A program made the position numbers and the translations under genes. The notes beneath the pieces were generated by a model. That model ran no database searches. It was not told the DNA's origin and saw only the letters and a program-made list of their open reading frames with translations. DNA of 64,000 nt, taken from NCBI RefSeq assembly GCF_000005505.3, contig NC_016131.3, forward strand, positions 50,205,355 through 50,269,354. Reading direction: 5' to 3'. This document shows, one piece after another, positions 61,640 to 64,000 of the stretch (the first letter of the stretch is position 1; each line of letters opens with the position of its first letter). Source of the DNA: Brachypodium distachyon. Taxonomy: Eukaryota > Streptophyta > Magnoliopsida > Poales > Poaceae.

Positions 61640-62630
61640 TTTTAGAGCCAAGAGGGCTCACTTGGCTCCAAAATGGTGCCTTGGTGGCATTTTTGGCATG
61701 TGGCTTATTTATGCCACCAGGGCACCAATTTGGAGCCAAATGAGCCATCTTGGCTCCAAAATGGTCCCTTGATGGCATATTTGGAAATTTGGCTCATTCA
61801 TGCCACCAGGGCAACATTTTGGAGCCAAAAGAGCCATGTTAGCTCCAAAATGGTGCCTAGGTGGCATTTTGGAGTCAAATGGCCCAAAAATGACACCAAG
61901 CCAACATGTTGGAGTCAATATGGCTCATTGGCTCCAAAATGTTGCCATGGTGCCATTTGGCTCCAAAATGCCACCAAGACACCATTTTGGAGCCAAATGA
62001 GCCATGTTGGCTTCAAAATGGTGGCTTGATGGCAAAGCAATATTGGCTCCAAAATGGTGCCTTCGTGGCATTTTGGAGCCAAATGAGTCATATTGGCTCC
62101 AAAATGCCAACATGTCACCATTTTGAAGCCAAAAGAGCCATATTAGCTCCAAAATAGTGCCATGGTGGCATTTTGGAGCCAAATGGCTCAAAAATGGCAG
62201 CAAGACACCTTTTTGGACCTAAATGAGTCATGTTGGTTCCAACAGAGTGCCTTGTGCCATTTTTTGGCCATATTGGCTCCAAAATGTCACTAGGGCACCA
62301 TTTTGGAGCCAAAAGAACCATATTAGCGCATTTTGGAGCCAAATGAGCCATGTTGGCTCCAAAATGGAGCCATGGTGGCATAATGGAGCGAAATGGCTCG
62401 TTTTGTAGCCAAAATGGTGCCTTGGTGGCATTTTTGTGCCATTTGGCACATTTATGTGACCAAGGCACCATCTTGGTGCCAAATAAGCCATATTCGCTCC
62501 AAAATGTTGCCATCGTGCCATTTTAGAGTATTTAGGGGTCATTTGGCTCCAAAATTGTGCCTTGGTGGCATTTTTGGAGCCAAATGAGCCATATTTGCTC
62601 AAAAATGAGCCAAATGGCTAAGTTCCGCTT
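61640..62630. repeat. Inverted-repeat array of a GGCTCCAAAATGG motif
   Basis: For about 1 kb, TTGGCTCCAAAATGGTGCC and its inverse GGCACCATTTTGGAGCCAA alternate every 25-60 bases, with short links such as TTGGTGGCATTTTGG and AATGAGCCAT. More than 20 near-copies are visible. The array creates long frames on both strands that are mirror translations of each other. It sits inside the CACTA element and is unrelated to its TTTGCCGGCGGC repeats. Confidence 0.9.
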
Positions 62631-62929
62631 CAAATACTACAATTGTCACTTCAATTCATTTGTTTATATCTAATTATGCTATTTCAACTCCATTTCATAG
62701 GTTTCTACTGGTGCAATGGGTGGTGGATGTTGAAGGTGCCCGAGTCACCATCTTGTCGTGCATGAACACTAGCTAGCTTGTAATATGTTGCCACCATGCA
62801 TGTGATGAGCACTTGTAATACTTTTGTTGTGAGATATGTGATGTTTTCGGACTTTCATGAGATGTTTATATATATGCTTGTGATGTGAATGCGTCGATGA
62901 TTTTGTGTGGATGTATTGCTGTGATGTGG

Positions 62930-63030
62930 ATGAATATATATCTGTATATATACATATATATACACACATAGATATACATATATATACATACATACATATA
63001 TATATGTGTGTGTGTGTGTGTGTGCTGTGA
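62930..63030. repeat. TA/TG microsatellite
   Basis: ATATATAC-type repeats end in an uninterrupted TG run of about ten units (63005-63024), within the CACTA element. Confidence 0.9.
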
Positions 63031-63517
63031 AAATATTTCAAATTGCTGCGATAAAAAAAGCAAAAAAAATACCCTATGCCGGCGGCCAAAGGCCTGGCCG
63101 CCGGCAAAGGCTGAGCGTGGGCACGCACCAGATCGTGCCACGTGCCCACCCTTTGCCGGCGGCTTTTCCCCTGGCCACCGGCAAAGGCCCGACATGTGGG
63201 CCCAGCCGTGGCACGCGCGGCCGGCTCGCGGCGTGCCACGTGCCGGCCCTTTGCCGACGGCTTTTTCCCTGGCCGCTGGCAAAGGCCCGACATGTGGGCT
63301 CAGCCGTTAACGGCACCGCATGTCGTGATCTTCTTTTCTTTGCTGGAGGCCGTCGTTTCGGCCGCCGGCAAAGGCTTTGCTGACGGACCCGTGAGAAAGC
63401 CGCCGGCAAAGATTCCTTTGCCGGTGGTCCTCCGTGCCGACGGGCTTTGCCGGCGGCCCCGAAAAAAAGCTGCCGGCAAAAGCTTTGCCGGAGGCAAAGC
63501 CACTTTCTCCCGTAGTG

Positions 63518-63560
63518 CTATGACAACCCCAAATGTATAGATATTAAGAAACGGAGGGAG
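63518..63560. mobile_element. Right end of the MITE split by the CACTA element
   Basis: CTATGACAACCCCAAATG, then TATAGATATTAAGAAACGG and AGGGAG; the terminal 25 bases are the inverse of the left end at 56963. Confidence 0.6.
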
Positions 63561-63599
63561 CATATTGTGCTGTCATACTGTTGCCCTAAAAATTAATTG

Positions 63600-64000
63600 T
63601 ACGTAAACAACCGTCCTCGTATACTATCTTATTTGCAAATAGCCTTGCGCACTTAAATGATAAAATCACACCCCGATCAGTGTTACTTAGTGGGGGGAGA
63701 GAGACGTGTAGTTAGAGGAGCAGCGCGCGCGTACATAATTTGCTAGGTATTATTACGAAACAGGAATGACCAATAACTCCAAGATGAACAAACAAATAAA
63801 GTAGCAAAGTTATGGCACTATACCAACCCTCAATTGATGGAATTAACTACCGCTCACTTTCCCTACATAAGATGTGCTAGCTACTCTCTGCCTTAGCAGT
63901 TAGCAGGAAGCACAAACTCCATATCGTTCATTCACATATGAACACATGGGAATGGGTGGAGACGACGACCTAACAGAATATGAGGATGGAAACATAGAAA
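63600..64000. repeat. Unrecognised dispersed module, copy E (runs off the window)
   Basis: GAGAGACGTGTAGTTAGAGGA, GACCAATAACTCCAAGATGA, ACCAACCCTCAATTGATGGA, CCTACATAAGATGTGCTAGC, CAGGAAGCACAAACTCCATA and TCGTTCATTCACATATGAAC match copies A-D. It continues past the window end. Confidence 0.8.

Larger units (their letters stand above)
57180..63517 (+). mobile_element. CACTA (En/Spm-type) transposon, about 6.3 kb, defective
   Basis: The right end reads CTTTCTCCCGTAGTG at 63503-63517, the inverse of CACTACGGGAGAAAG, a CACTA terminus. Both ends carry many direct and inverted copies of TTTGCCGGCGGC (57186-57540 and 63076-63500), the usual subterminal transposase-binding repeats. The left CACTA end is not recognisable and seems eroded just before 57186. 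Inside are an acidic tail that could be a remnant of the main transposase (58675-58850), a broken second protein gene (about 59194-61133) and an inverted-repeat array (61640-62630). The main transposase is missing, so it is non-autonomous. Confidence 0.85.

Noticed and set aside
61673..62602. Trp/His/Pro-rich frames on both strands
   Set aside because: They are mirror translations of the GGCTCCAAAATGG inverted-repeat array.
62769..63563. Frames rich in Ala/Gly/Arg near the CACTA right end
   Set aside because: They are translations of the TTTGCCGGCGGC subterminal repeats.

Overview
The window is nuclear DNA of a grass, most likely a Triticeae species (wheat, Aegilops or a relative). The reasons are GT-AG introns in GC-rich monocot-type coding exons, very many Stowaway MITEs with CTCCCTCC(G) ends and TA target sites, a CACTA element with TTTGCCGGCGGC subterminal repeats, a plant L1-type LINE, and an EPSP synthase that reads like the cereal enzyme. 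The species call is inference.

Left, 1-12.2 kb: the last exon of an unidentified + strand gene, a complete five-exon IBA57-like mitochondrial folate-binding (Fe-S assembly) gene, and a complete four-exon LRR receptor-like kinase on the minus strand whose catalytic motifs are degenerate. 12.2-24.3 kb: MITEs, a fragment of an S1/P1-type nuclease gene, a MULE-like inverted-repeat element with a G-rich core, and a tandem cluster of small secreted cysteine-rich proteins (three intact, one broken) on the minus strand. The broken copy is fused to a duplicate of an intron of the next gene; that duplicate later received a solo LTR and a Stowaway element.

24.3-42.3 kb is the gene-rich core: tRNA 2'-phosphotransferase (+, 7 exons), 40S ribosomal protein S20 (+, 3 exons), EPSP synthase (-, 8 exons) and plastid transketolase (+, 7 exons). 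I reconstructed all four with in-phase splice sites. Intron 2 of the S20 gene holds four tandem box C/D snoRNA-like units that share one 18S rRNA guide. Transketolase and EPSP synthase both belong to plastid carbon metabolism (transketolase yields erythrose-4-phosphate, which enters the shikimate pathway), but their proximity need not be functional.

42.3-64 kb holds no intact host gene that I can support. It is built from five diverged copies of an unrecognised non-coding module (about 45.0, 46.0, 53.8, 56.2 and 63.8 kb), a 5.8-kb LINE inserted into one of those copies and itself interrupted by a 1.33-kb solo LTR, very short retro-insertions with target-site duplications, and a 6.3-kb CACTA element that split a MITE. 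The CACTA element carries a broken transposon gene and a 1-kb array of inverted GGCTCCAAAATGG repeats.
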